Of a stretch of DNA of 64,000 bases, positions 34,285 to 43,072 are shown piece by piece. The stretch is from Oceanomicrobium pacificus (lineage in GTDB: Bacteria > Pseudomonadota > Alphaproteobacteria > Rhodobacterales > Rhodobacteraceae). The translations under genes were made by a program, and so were the position numbers. Location of the stretch: positions 62,001 through 126,000 of the forward strand of contig NZ_WUWG01000003.1 in the NCBI RefSeq assembly GCF_009833495.1, read 5' to 3'. The notes beneath the pieces are model-generated. The model saw nothing but the letters and a program-made list of their open reading frames with translations. It did not search any database and had not been told where the DNA came from. Positions within the stretch are counted from its first letter, which is position 1. Each line of letters starts with the position of its first letter.

Positions 34285-35102
34285 GTCGGCACCCCGGACC
34301 GGTCCGCCCCATGCAGAAAAGCGCTGCCGCGCCGGTAGGGCGTGATGCCGGCGAAATCGCGTCCGGCCTCCGCGCAGCGGCGGGCGGCCAACGCACGGTC
34401 CGCCGCGCTCAAAGGCTTGGAGCTTTCGATCCGGACACCGGCTCTGGTGATGCGGCAGCGCAGGTCGGCTCCGGGATGGGCGGCCCGCAGGGCGGTTTCC
34501 ATCGCATCGACAAAGGCGAGGTCACCAGCGTGGATCGGCAGGCCGGTCTCAATCCGGCTCGACAGGCAGGGCTGGGCTGGCAGGTCCGACAGGTCGCCCA
34601 GCCCGAGCCGCCGCGCCAGCGCGCGGATGTCGCGCTTGGTCAGCCCCGCTTCGGCCAGCGGGTGGAGCACGCCGCGGGCGCGCGCGGCCTCGAGCCCGGG
34701 CCGGAAGTCGCCCAGATCATCGAGATTGGTGCCCGAGGCCACCGGACCGTCGCACTGTTTGCGGATCGTGTCGTACAGGTTCGACTTGCAGAAGAAACAG
34801 CGGTTGACCGGATTGGCGAGATAGTCCGGGTCGGCAAATTCGCCTGCGTCGCGGCAGGTGAGGGCCCAGCCTTCCGTCGCCGCCAGTGCCCGCACCCGTG
34901 CGGTTGCATCGGGCGGCACGGCGGGGCTGAGCGCATGAAGCACAGACAGGCGCGGCTGGCGGCGGCCGGCAAATGTGGCCAGCGTCAGGCTGTCGGTCCC
35001 GCCGCTCACGGCAATGGTCAGGCCGGGCAGGGCGTCGATGATGCGGCCGAGCCGTTCCTGCGCCGCCGACAGGGGTGTGTCCGGAGCCGCGCTGTCAGTC
35101 AT
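34281..35102 (-). CDS. larE: LarE, ATP-dependent sulfur transferase for the nickel-pincer cofactor
   Basis: A 273-residue PP-loop enzyme that adenylates the two carboxylates of the LarB product and converts them to thiocarboxylates. The ATP loop AVSGGTDSLTLATFAG lies at residues 31-46. Three cysteines stand out: C102 and C105 in RCFFCKSNLYD, and C179 in QPCLSSR. LarE proteins either sacrifice one cysteine at the last position or, where all three are present, carry an iron-sulfur cluster that passes on sulfide; this one has the three-cysteine pattern. ATG 35102 lies inside the 3' end of larC (8-base overlap); an upstream in-frame extension would run further into larC and is rejected. Confidence 0.92.
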   Translation of the reverse strand: MTDSAAPDTPLSAAQERLGRIIDALPGLTIAVSGGTDSLTLATFAGRRQPRLSVLHALSPAVPPDATARVRALAATEGWALTCRDAGEFADPDYLANPVNRCFFCKSNLYDTIRKQCDGPVASGTNLDDLGDFRPGLEAARARGVLHPLAEAGLTKRDIRALARRLGLGDLSDLPAQPCLSSRIETGLPIHAGDLAFVDAMETALRAAHPGADLRCRITRAGVRIESSKPLSAADRALAARRCAEAGRDFAGITPYRRGSAFLHGADRSGVPT

Positions 35103-36297
35103 CACCGACCTCCGGCAGCTCTTGAACCGCGAGCCGTTCCGCGCGGCCCGCCGCCTGCCTGCGGCTAGCAAGGTCCGGAAGCGCGGCCAGATCGTCGCTC
35201 TCCACCTTTGCCGTCGGCCCGCTGGCGCGGTCGGTGCATTTGACGCGCATCCCGTCCGACAGGCTTTGCGTTCGGGGCAATATGTGGCGGGCAATTTGGG
35301 TTTCGCGCAGCCCCAGCGTGCTGGTCTCGGCAAAGATCCTGTCGCGGAGCGCGGCGGCGGAGGGCGGGTGGCAGAGCAGCCGGAGCGCGAAAGCCGGGCG
35401 GCCCTTCTTGCCGATCCCGGGCAGGAGCGTCGCGTCCACGCATCCGGGCAGCTGCCGCAGGCGGTCGAGTGCCACCGACAGTTCCTCGGGCGTCATGTCG
35501 TCGATCTCGCAGGCGAACTGGACGAGCGGTTCGCGCGTCGCGCCCGTCGCTTGGGCGGCGGTCTCGATCGCGGTCGCCCGCAGGATGTTGGCGATCCCCT
35601 CAAGGTCGCGCTGCCCGGCGCCGGTTCCGGTCGCGCCGATCCGCCCGGACACGCGCGCCTGTTGCGGGGCGCCGTCACTTGTGCAGAGCGTGGCGAGGAT
35701 GGCCGCGCCGGTCGGCGTCACCCGTTCGCCGCCGATCCCGTCCTCGATCGTGTCGAACCCGCGCAGAAGATGCACCGTCGCCGGTGCGGGCACGGGAACG
35801 GGGCCGTGGGCGGTGCGCACGCGGCCCGACCCGAGCGCCAGCGGTGCCACGCTCCAGCCGGATGCGTCGGCGCGGTGGCTGAGCGAGGCCGCGGCGACAA
35901 TGTCGGCCAGCGAATCCCAGTCCGCGATTTCATGGAAATGCACATCATCGACGCGCACGCCATGTGCGGCGGCTTCGGCCTCTGCCAGGCGCGCAAAAAT
36001 GGCGATCGCGCGGTCGCGCACGTCCCGTTCAAGCGCACTGGCCTTGAGCAACGCGCGGATATCGCGCCAATGGCGGGTTGGCGGTGCGCTCTCGGCCTGC
36101 GCGAACCGGACCTGCAGCGCGGCAAATCCCGCCTTACGGACCGTTTCACGCTGCAGGGTCACATGCCCCGCAATGCCCGCGGCCGCCAGATCCGCCCGCA
36201 GCGGTTCCTCCAGTTCGGGAATCGCATCCAGCATCGCGGCGGCAAACATGTCGCCCGCGATTCCGCCAAGCGGATCGAGGTGGATGTGCCGGCTCAT
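35095..36297 (-). CDS. larC: LarC, nickel insertase (CTP-dependent cyclometallase) for the nickel-pincer cofactor
   Basis: A 400-residue single-frame LarC, unlike the ribosomal-frameshift larC1/larC2 of Lactobacillus. Diagnostic blocks are HLDPLGGIAGDMFAAAMLDA at the N-terminus, DVHFHEIADWDSLADIVA, GSGRVRTAHGPVPVPAPAT, VTPTGAAILATL, CEIDDMTPEELSVALDRL and IGKKGRPAFALRLLC. LarC inserts Ni into the bis-thiocarboxylate with hydrolysis of CTP. Its ATG overlaps the larA stop codon as ATGA. The natural histidine-rich stretch of some LarC proteins is not seen. Confidence 0.93.
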   Translation of the reverse strand: MSRHIHLDPLGGIAGDMFAAAMLDAIPELEEPLRADLAAAGIAGHVTLQRETVRKAGFAALQVRFAQAESAPPTRHWRDIRALLKASALERDVRDRAIAIFARLAEAEAAAHGVRVDDVHFHEIADWDSLADIVAAASLSHRADASGWSVAPLALGSGRVRTAHGPVPVPAPATVHLLRGFDTIEDGIGGERVTPTGAAILATLCTSDGAPQQARVSGRIGATGTGAGQRDLEGIANILRATAIETAAQATGATREPLVQFACEIDDMTPEELSVALDRLRQLPGCVDATLLPGIGKKGRPAFALRLLCHPPSAAALRDRIFAETSTLGLRETQIARHILPRTQSLSDGMRVKCTDRASGPTAKVESDDLAALPDLASRRQAAGRAERLAVQELPEVGDD

Positions 36298-37589
36298 GCC
36301 GCGGCCGGCGCTGCGGCGCGCGGCACGACATATGGCCCTTCGGGAATGATCGCGACATGCGGGTCGCCGTGGCGCGCGGCGGCTTCGGCAATGGCGGCGG
36401 TCAGGTCATGCGCCCGTTCCACGCCCGTAACCCTGAAGTCGGCATCCGAGAGGTGCGGCGCGTAGAGTTGGATCTGCCCGCGCCGCATCGGTTTGAGCTG
36501 CATTTCCGTCTGCCACTCGTCCACATCGGCGAACTGTTTGGGGCGCAGCGTCTCCAGAAACGCCTCCGGCCCGAGCGCCACGAGCCGTTCCTGTGCCGCG
36601 CGGAAATGGTCCGATCCGATCCCTTCCCCGCAATGGGATGCGATGATGAGCGTGCCGCCCGGTTCCAGAATGTCGAGCGGTGTGACCATGCCTTTCACGG
36701 TCTGGTAATAGGTTTGGTCGAGCGGATAGCCCGCTGCAGAGGTGACGACCGTATGGAAGCGCCGCCCGATCCCGATCTCGGTATAGCCGCGCACGAAATC
36801 GACAGCCGCGAGGTGGCTTTCGATGATCTCCCCGAAGCTCGCGAAGACAAGGTTTCGTTTGTCGTCGATCACCGTGTTCAGTGCATAGACATCGCCCAGC
36901 ATTCGCACGATCTCCAACTGCTCCTCATGCAGGGGATTGGCGTCGAGATTGCATTCGCGGGCTGCCGGGTCCTCCATGAACCGGGCGGAATGGAAGGTGC
37001 GGATCGTCTCGTGATGGGCCACGCCCGGTGCGACCACCTTGCGGCCGCCCGAATAGCCCGCCATGAAATGCGGCTCGACGAGGCCGGTTGCGATCTTCAG
37101 TTCCGCCTCGACGAAGCGGCGGTCGATGCCGACCGGCACGCCGCGGCCGCTGGTGGTGCCAAGCTGGACATGATCCGCGTCGCGCAGTGCGAAATGGTTT
37201 TCCACGGCCACCGTTTCGAGCACCCACGGATCACCGACCAGTTCGGCCAGTTCCGCCCCCTCGTTCGGGCGGTGCAGTCCGGTGGCGACGAGCACCGTGA
37301 TCGCGGTCGCGGGAATGCCTGCGGTCATCAGGGTCTCGATCATCGGGCGCAGGAACAGGTGGTTTGGCACCGGACGGGTGATGTCGCAGATGAGGATGCA
37401 GGCCGAGCCCTTTCCGCGTGCCAGATCAGCGAGCGGAGCGCTGCCGATGGGCCGAGCCAGCGCGCTGGCGATCTGGTCCTTGGGGGCGGCAGCGGGCGGG
37501 AAGGGCGGCTTTTCGATCAGGTGCGGCTCGATTCCGTCCGGCAGGTCGAACTGCAACCCCTCGCGCCCGTATAGCAGATCAATTTTCAT
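36294..37589 (-). CDS. larA: LarA-family nickel-pincer-nucleotide racemase/epimerase of a 2-hydroxy acid
   Basis: A 431-residue LarA homologue. Residues needed in the Lactobacillus lactate racemase are all conserved and nearly at the same positions: R72 (DITRPVPNH), H106 (ATGLHRPNEG), H174 (VEPHFMAGYSGG), K184 that anchors the cofactor (GGRKVVAPG), and H200 that binds nickel (TIRTFHSARF). It should therefore be an active hydride-transfer racemase. LarA homologues act on lactate, malate, phenyllactate, hydroxyglutarate or aldonates, so lactate cannot be assumed. The gene overlaps the glycerate kinase gene by 11 bases, which points to glycerate as a candidate substrate. ATG 37589 was chosen because earlier starts lie deep in the kinase gene. 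Confidence 0.88.
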   Translation of the reverse strand: MKIDLLYGREGLQFDLPDGIEPHLIEKPPFPPAAAPKDQIASALARPIGSAPLADLARGKGSACILICDITRPVPNHLFLRPMIETLMTAGIPATAITVLVATGLHRPNEGAELAELVGDPWVLETVAVENHFALRDADHVQLGTTSGRGVPVGIDRRFVEAELKIATGLVEPHFMAGYSGGRKVVAPGVAHHETIRTFHSARFMEDPAARECNLDANPLHEEQLEIVRMLGDVYALNTVIDDKRNLVFASFGEIIESHLAAVDFVRGYTEIGIGRRFHTVVTSAAGYPLDQTYYQTVKGMVTPLDILEPGGTLIIASHCGEGIGSDHFRAAQERLVALGPEAFLETLRPKQFADVDEWQTEMQLKPMRRGQIQLYAPHLSDADFRVTGVERAHDLTAAIAEAAARHGDPHVAIIPEGPYVVPRAAAPAAA

Positions 37590-38844
37590 CGTCGGCCTCC
37601 ACCAGAATGGCGCGGAAATCATTGACATTCGTATGGGTCGGGCCGGTGTCGACCAGCGCGTCCCGCGCCGCAAAGAAGGAATAGGCATCATGCCCTGCCA
37701 GATGCTTCAAGGCCAGTCGCCGGTCCGCTCTGGCGCTGTGCCTGTCCGTCCAGATGGCCCCTGCATTCTGTTCCGACCCGTCGCGCCCGTCCGTGTCGCA
37801 GGCAATGGCCGAGAGGCCCGGCCGCCCCCACGCGGCCACGGCAAAGCTGAGCAGGAACTCGCTGCAGCGCCCGCCCTTGCCCGGCGTGCCGGTCACGGTG
37901 ACGGTCGTCTCCCCGCCCGAGATCAGCACCGCAGGCGGCGCGACCGGCTGGCCGTGGCGGCGGATCTGGTCGGCGATGCCGGCCATGACAATGCCGACAT
38001 CGCGGGCCTCGCCCTCGATCGCATCGCCAAGGATCACAGGCGTGACGCCAGCGCGTCTGGCGACCGCCGCGGCGGCCTCCAACGCAGGCTGGGGGGCGGC
38101 AATGACGCGGGTTTCCACCCGTTCGAAAAGCGGGTCGTCGGGCTTCGGGGTCACGCCGTCGGGCCCGGTCAGCACCTTGCGGACGTGATCGGGCAGATCG
38201 AGCCCGAACCGGTCGGCAATGTCGAGCGCATCCTCGCCCGTGGTCGGGTCCGGGACGGTCGGACCGGAGGCGATGATGGCCGGATCGTCGCCGGGCACAT
38301 CGCTGATCGTCAGGGCGAGAACGCGCGCAGGTGCTGCCGCCGCGGCCAGCCGACCGCCCTTGATGGCCGACAGATGCTTGCGGATGATGTTCATGTCCCC
38401 GATTGCCGCACCCGAGGCGAGAAGCTGTGCATTGACCGCCTGCTTGTCGGCGAGCGTCAGCCCCGGTGCGGGTGCCGCCATCAGCGCCGATCCGCCGCCC
38501 GAAATGAGGCACAGCGCCAGATCGCCGTCGCCAAGCGGCGCGAGCAGGTCGAGGATGCGATGGGCGGCGGCCTCTCCGGCCGCGTCGGGCACCGGGTGTC
38601 GGGCCTCGACAATCTCGATGCCCTTGGTCGGGAGCGCCCCGCCATAGGGCACGATGACAAGCCCCTCGCACGGGCCCCATGCGGCCTCCACCGCTTGCGC
38701 CATGCGGGCTGATGCCTTGCCGGCGCCGACCACGACGACCCGGCCTTCGGGGCGCGGCGGCAGATGCGCGGGCACCGCGTCCATCGGGTCGGCGGCGGCG
38801 AGCGCGGCCGCGAACATTTCGGTCAACAGGGCTTCGGCATCCAT
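37579..38844 (-). CDS. Glycerate 2-kinase (MOFRL family)
   Basis: A 421-residue kinase of the GckA/TtuD type that phosphorylates D-glycerate to 2-phosphoglycerate. The N-terminal domain has VVGAGKASARMAQAVE, ISGGGSALMAAP, NIIRKHLSAIKGGRLA and TISDVPGDDPAIIASGPT; the MOFRL domain ends with LISGGETTVTVTG, DTDGRDGSEQNAGAI and GPTHTNVNDFRAI. ATG 38844 has AAGGGACC upstream. It is the first gene of the overlapping kinase-larA-larC-larE-larB operon, with a palindromic operator and a FadR-type regulator just upstream. In other bacteria this kinase serves glycerate, hydroxypyruvate or tartrate breakdown. Confidence 0.92.
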   Translation of the reverse strand: MDAEALLTEMFAAALAAADPMDAVPAHLPPRPEGRVVVVGAGKASARMAQAVEAAWGPCEGLVIVPYGGALPTKGIEIVEARHPVPDAAGEAAAHRILDLLAPLGDGDLALCLISGGGSALMAAPAPGLTLADKQAVNAQLLASGAAIGDMNIIRKHLSAIKGGRLAAAAAPARVLALTISDVPGDDPAIIASGPTVPDPTTGEDALDIADRFGLDLPDHVRKVLTGPDGVTPKPDDPLFERVETRVIAAPQPALEAAAAVARRAGVTPVILGDAIEGEARDVGIVMAGIADQIRRHGQPVAPPAVLISGGETTVTVTGTPGKGGRCSEFLLSFAVAAWGRPGLSAIACDTDGRDGSEQNAGAIWTDRHSARADRRLALKHLAGHDAYSFFAARDALVDTGPTHTNVNDFRAILVEADDEN

Positions 38845-38887
38845 CGGTCGGTCCCTTCGGATCATGGCAAGCGCGTTGCTTGCCTTA

Positions 38888-38904
38888 TGCCTGATTGTCA
38901 GGCA
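38888..38904. promoter_or_regulatory. Palindromic operator candidate for the FadR-type regulator of the kinase-lar operon
   Basis: TGCCTGA-TTG-TCAGGCA is a perfect 7-bp inverted repeat with a 3-base centre. It lies between the divergent kinase (start 38844) and regulator (start 38916) genes, close enough to both starts to block transcription in both directions. TTGTC and CTGTCAAA nearby may add half-sites. Confidence 0.65.
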
Positions 38905-38915
38905 ATCTGTCAAAC

Positions 38916-39713
38916 ATGAGCGACAATGAGCCAAAGCCCCGTATTTTCGAGCCTGTGGCGCAGATCCCGCGCTACCGGCTGGTGGCGCAGCAGATCGCGG
39001 ACCGGATTCTGGACGGCGCGTTGCGGCCGGGCGACCGGCTGCCGCCCGAACGCGAACTGGTGGAGACGCTCGGCGTCTCCCGCGCGACGCTGCGCGAGGC
39101 GCTGATCGCGCTGGAGATCGCGGGCTTTGTCGCGAACCGGTTCGGCGCGGGCATGTCCGTCGCGGACCATCCGCCTGCCGCCAACACGCTCAAGGCGCTC
39201 ACCGGGCCGGGCCCGTTCGAGTTGCTCGAGGCGCGGCTCATCATCGAGGGCGAGGTTGCGGCGCTTGCGGCGCCGCAGATCGGCCCGAAAGCGCTGGACC
39301 GGCTGCGACACCTGACAGACGAGATGGAAGGCGAGGCCGAGACCGAATTCTGGGGCGACAATGCGGATGAGCGGTTCCATCTGGTGATCGCAGAAGCCGC
39401 GGGCAATCAGGCGCTCGAAATGGTGGTGCGGGACTTCTGGCGCCAACGGCTCCGGCAGCCCATGTGGGTGCGGATGCACGGTCGCGTCAATGTCGGCACC
39501 ATGAAGGCGCAACTCGTTGCCGAACATCGTGCGATCATCGCGGCCCTCGCCGACTCGGATGCCGATGCGGCCCGGCGGGCCATGCAGGCGCATATCGCGC
39601 AGTTTGCACGACTTCTTCTCGATGCGTGGAGCGCGCTCGACGCGGCGGACCGGGCCGATGCCTCGCCGCCCGGCGACCGGCTGCGGGCCGCGCTCGGCCG
39701 CGCGGACGCCTGA
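38916..39713 (+). CDS. GntR/FadR-family regulator divergent from the kinase-lar operon
   Basis: A 265-residue regulator. The winged helix spans about residues 18-85 (RLVAQQIADRILDGALRPGDRLPPERELV, split by the turn, then LGVSRATLREALIALEIAGFV), followed by the FCD domain (DERFHLVIAEAAGNQALEMVV, EHRAIIAALADSDADAARRAM). It is not especially close to the two other GntR regulators in the window. ATG 38916 has no evident Shine-Dalgarno and lies 12 bases after the palindrome. A hydroxy acid such as glycerate, glycolate or lactate is the expected effector (compare LldR, GlcC and PdhR in the family). It converges with rdhA with a 3-base gap. Confidence 0.9.
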   Translation: MSDNEPKPRIFEPVAQIPRYRLVAQQIADRILDGALRPGDRLPPERELVETLGVSRATLREALIALEIAGFVANRFGAGMSVADHPPAANTLKALTGPGPFELLEARLIIEGEVAALAAPQIGPKALDRLRHLTDEMEGEAETEFWGDNADERFHLVIAEAAGNQALEMVVRDFWRQRLRQPMWVRMHGRVNVGTMKAQLVAEHRAIIAALADSDADAARRAMQAHIAQFARLLLDAWSALDAADRADASPPGDRLRAALGRADA

Positions 39714-39716
39714 CGC

Positions 39717-42700
39717 TCAGAGGTCGATTTCCACGATCCCGCCCGGGTCCTCTGACCGGGACTGGCAGAGGATGATCCGCCTGGCGCGCTGGGCGCGCGA
39801 CAGCACGAAATCGCGGTGGTCCACCGCGCCGCCCACCAGCCCGCACTGGCAGACGCCACAGATGCCGTCGGAGCATTTCTCATCCACATGGATGCCGGCG
39901 GCCGCGAGCGCCTCGGTGGCGCGCTGGCCCTCGGCCACAGGCACGTCGCGCCCGGACCGCGAGAGCCGCAGCGTGAACGGATGGTCCGGCCGGTCTGGCA
40001 GGTCCGGCACCGCGAAATATTCGAAATGGCGCGCCTCTTCGGGGAGGCCCGCATCCTCGGCGGCCGCAAGCACGCCTTGAATGTAGCGGTCGGGACCGCA
40101 GACATAGACATGGGTGCCTTCAGCGGCGCCTGTGAACAGACCGGTCAGGTCGGCGCGGCTGCCTTCGTCGCTCACATGGAGCGTCACATTGTCCGCCCAG
40201 GCGAATCCGGCCAGATCGTCGAGATAGCCTGCGGCCGCGCGGGACGGCACGGAATAGTGCAGCCGGAACGGCCGCCCCGCCGCGTGCAGGCTGTGGGCCA
40301 TGGCGATCATCGGCGTGATGCCGATGCCGCCGGCCATCAGCAGGCTGTGCTGCGCGTCCGGGTCCAGTTCGAAATGGTTGATCGGGCGGGACACGAAGAT
40401 TTTGCGTCCTTCAGTGAATATCCGGTGCAGGAGGGCGGATCCGCCGCGCCCCTCATCTTCGCGCAAAACGCCGATCTCGTAGCGGCTCCGGTCGGCCGGA
40501 TCGCCCGACATCGAATATTGGCGCAGATATTCCGGCGCCACGACAATGTCGAGATGCGCGCCAGCCGTCCAGTCCGGCAGGTCGCCGCCGTCAAGCGCCC
40601 GCAATTCATAGGCCGTGATCCGGTCGGTCATGGCCCGCGCACGGGTGATCTCCACCCGCACCACCGGCGCCGTGGCCGGATCATGGTCGGGGCGGCGGTG
40701 CATGTGGCGCGTGTCGCCGGCCGCGCTCCGCGCCTGATACTCCTCCGCCGTGACCATGGCCTGATAGGCCTCGATTCCGGCCTCGCGGTCCATCGGGAAC
40801 GGATAGGGCCAGGGATGGGGCGCCAGATCGGCCGGATAGACGGCCAGCGTCTGGTCCTCATATTTCAGGTCGAGCTCGCGCTGCAGGTCGCGGCGGTTGA
40901 GCGGGTGGGTCGACGGGACGTAAGCGCCGGTTTCGTCCAACTCGATATCCCACCACCATTTCTTCACGTCGTTGAGGCCGCCGCGGCCGAGCCGGTCGTC
41001 GAGCCGTGCCAGCAGGGGCGCCGCGGCGGGCATGTTCATCGCGGCCCAGCGGAACGGTGCCTCGGCAAAAAGCCCTTCGAGGTTCCACGGGCAGGTCTTC
41101 ATGCAGCGACCGCACATCGCCCCGCCCTTGGTGGTGATCCGGTAGGTCGCGCATTTCTGGCTGTCCGACTTCCAGATCTCGTAGCCGTTGAACATCAGTT
41201 TCGGGCCGGCGGTGATCGCCCCCGACGGGCATTCGCGGGCGCATTTGTTGCAGGATTCGCAGAAGCGCTGCAGGCCGAAGTCGATGGGCTTGTCGTGCGA
41301 CACGGGCAGCGACATGGTCACCACGCCCGATTTCAGCCGCGGACCGAGGAACGGGTTGAGGATCACCTCTCCGATGCGGCTGACCTCGCCCAGTCCGGCG
41401 AGCAGCAGGAGCGGCGGCTGGATCACCTCGCCATCCATCACCGTATGGGCACGGGCGGGAAAGCCGAGATTGCGGACCTGTCGCGCCATCACGCCGCCCA
41501 GAAGCGAGAAGCGCAGATAGGCGCGCATCGACTGGGCGACGGAAATCCAGTCGTCGCCGCTCGCCCCTTCCATCGTGTCGAACCCCTGATCGACGATCAT
41601 GGACAGCGCCTGATCGTGCGGCGGCACGATCTCCGCGCCGGTCGCGTCATGCGAATACCATGTCCAGTCCGGGCATCGGCTGAGGCCCACGGCGTCTAGG
41701 CCGAGGAAATAGCTCGCACCCTTCAGGTTTTCCGCGTTGCGGACGGAATCGTCCGTGCCGGGCAGGGGGGCCTGTGCGACCGGCCCGTCCTGAAGGAGCA
41801 CAAAGGCGCCGAGCGCGCGGCGCTGGGCCGAGGAGGGCGCGGTCTTGCGTGCATAATGCCCGCCCTTGGCCGCCGCCTGCACCGCAGGGCCGAGTTCCCC
41901 GAACTGGGCGCGGGCGAACATGTCGGCGCGTTTGGGCACACGCGGCACATTCGGTTCGTCGATATAGGTGGTGGGGCTGTCGCGGCGGGTGAGCGTCTCG
42001 AACGGGTGCGGCCCGTCCATATAGCGCCGTGCGCGGTAGGGGTCGCGGTTGGCCCGGTTGCGGGTGCCATCGCGGCCGAGCATCCAGTCCAGCCCGCGCA
42101 ACAGGCTCGCAGGCTGGTCGGTCATGGGCGCGAGCGGGCGGTCATGGGCGAGCGGCATGTCGGTCGTCACCACCGCCAGCCCGTAGCGCTGGCCGAGCCA
42201 CGGGATCTCCGGCGCACCGCCATCTGCGGCCGGCACGGCCAGACCAGCAGCTATGGCCAGACGGCCCAGATACACCTCGTTCGTGGTGCCGCTCTGGGCG
42301 CGCGCATCATAGCCGAGCAGGCGGATGTAGCTGGCGATCACCGTGGCGTTTTCGGCCGACCGGAGGCAGGCGCGTTCGGCCTGTGCATCCTGAATCCAGT
42401 CGGCACCCGGCTCGCCCGGTTCGGGGTCGCGGCCGTAGGCGGTGACGATGACGATGGCCGTATGATGGTGGTCCACCGGCCCCGGCGGATGGGCGATGCT
42501 GTCCTTCAGGTCGGCCATGATCACATCGATGCCCGAGGCCAGCGTCTTGGTCTGGCGGTGGCGCAGATCGTCTGCCAGACGGTCGATGGCGGGATTACGC
42601 AGCGGGTCCGGCTTGCGCGCGGCGTCCCCGACCGGCCCGATCCCGACCATGTCTGCATCATTGAATGTGGCGAAGGCTTTTAGATGGTCCGCGCGGACCG

Positions 42701-42941
42701 TCAGGTCGTCCGGAATGGTGGCGCGTGCAGGGTTGGTGATCCCGTCCCGGATCACGTCGAGCATCGCCTGGAAATCCGCCATCGCATTGGTCAGGCAGGC
42801 CGGATCGCCGGGCCGCTCGAACCGCATCGGAGCATCTACGGGAACGGCGTCCAGCGGCCATGGATCATCGCGGCGGACGAGTTTTTCCAGCGGATAGGGA
42901 CCGAGATGTACGGGGCGGTGACGGGCGGAGAAGAACTTCAT
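39717..42941 (-). CDS. rdhA: Self-sufficient reductive dehalogenase: RdhA fused to FMN/NAD(P)H reductase and [2Fe-2S] ferredoxin
   Basis: A 1074-residue cytoplasmic fusion. Residues 1 to about 700 are a cobalamin-dependent reductive dehalogenase: GLGEVSRIGEVILNPFLGPR is the usual core motif, followed by two ferredoxin clusters with C561, C564, C567, C571 (ESCNKCARECP) and C610, C613, C617 (MCGRCMKTCPW) plus C597. Residues about 755-975 are a phthalate-dioxygenase-reductase-like module with the flavin motif RQYS at 807-810 and nucleotide motif GGIGITP near 870. Residues about 985-1074 are a plant-type ferredoxin with C1023, C1028, C1031 and C1059. There is no Tat signal and no membrane anchor gene, so this is the catabolic, oxygen-tolerant Comamonas BhbA-like type rather than a respiratory enzyme. 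Halogenated phenols or hydroxybenzoates are likely substrates. ATG 42941 was chosen as the start of the conserved region. Confidence 0.92.
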   Translation of the reverse strand: MKFFSARHRPVHLGPYPLEKLVRRDDPWPLDAVPVDAPMRFERPGDPACLTNAMADFQAMLDVIRDGITNPARATIPDDLTVRADHLKAFATFNDADMVGIGPVGDAARKPDPLRNPAIDRLADDLRHRQTKTLASGIDVIMADLKDSIAHPPGPVDHHHTAIVIVTAYGRDPEPGEPGADWIQDAQAERACLRSAENATVIASYIRLLGYDARAQSGTTNEVYLGRLAIAAGLAVPAADGGAPEIPWLGQRYGLAVVTTDMPLAHDRPLAPMTDQPASLLRGLDWMLGRDGTRNRANRDPYRARRYMDGPHPFETLTRRDSPTTYIDEPNVPRVPKRADMFARAQFGELGPAVQAAAKGGHYARKTAPSSAQRRALGAFVLLQDGPVAQAPLPGTDDSVRNAENLKGASYFLGLDAVGLSRCPDWTWYSHDATGAEIVPPHDQALSMIVDQGFDTMEGASGDDWISVAQSMRAYLRFSLLGGVMARQVRNLGFPARAHTVMDGEVIQPPLLLLAGLGEVSRIGEVILNPFLGPRLKSGVVTMSLPVSHDKPIDFGLQRFCESCNKCARECPSGAITAGPKLMFNGYEIWKSDSQKCATYRITTKGGAMCGRCMKTCPWNLEGLFAEAPFRWAAMNMPAAAPLLARLDDRLGRGGLNDVKKWWWDIELDETGAYVPSTHPLNRRDLQRELDLKYEDQTLAVYPADLAPHPWPYPFPMDREAGIEAYQAMVTAEEYQARSAAGDTRHMHRRPDHDPATAPVVRVEITRARAMTDRITAYELRALDGGDLPDWTAGAHLDIVVAPEYLRQYSMSGDPADRSRYEIGVLREDEGRGGSALLHRIFTEGRKIFVSRPINHFELDPDAQHSLLMAGGIGITPMIAMAHSLHAAGRPFRLHYSVPSRAAAGYLDDLAGFAWADNVTLHVSDEGSRADLTGLFTGAAEGTHVYVCGPDRYIQGVLAAAEDAGLPEEARHFEYFAVPDLPDRPDHPFTLRLSRSGRDVPVAEGQRATEALAAAGIHVDEKCSDGICGVCQCGLVGGAVDHRDFVLSRAQRARRIILCQSRSEDPGGIVEIDL

Positions 42942-43043
42942 GGCCCTGATAGATCGTGGGGTAGGGGATGAAGGCAAGCCTTTTCTCCGCGCCTCGCGCC
43001 CATGGTCGCCGCAGGCCGGGTTCCCTGCGCGCGCTTTTGCACT

Positions 43044-43072
43044 TTGACTGGCCGCGTCTCCTGCCGTAGATC
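43044..43072 (+). promoter_or_regulatory. Sigma-70-type promoter candidate for the IlvD/Edd-family gene
   Basis: TTGACT (43044-43049) and TAGATC (43067-43072) are spaced by exactly 17 bases in the rdhA / dehydratase divergent region, 117 bases before the ATG at 43189. The -10 hexamer is imperfect. Confidence 0.45.

Noticed and set aside
35095-36297. Frameshift inside larC, as in Lactobacillus larC1/larC2
   Set aside because: The gene is one uninterrupted frame of 400 residues containing both N- and C-terminal LarC motifs.
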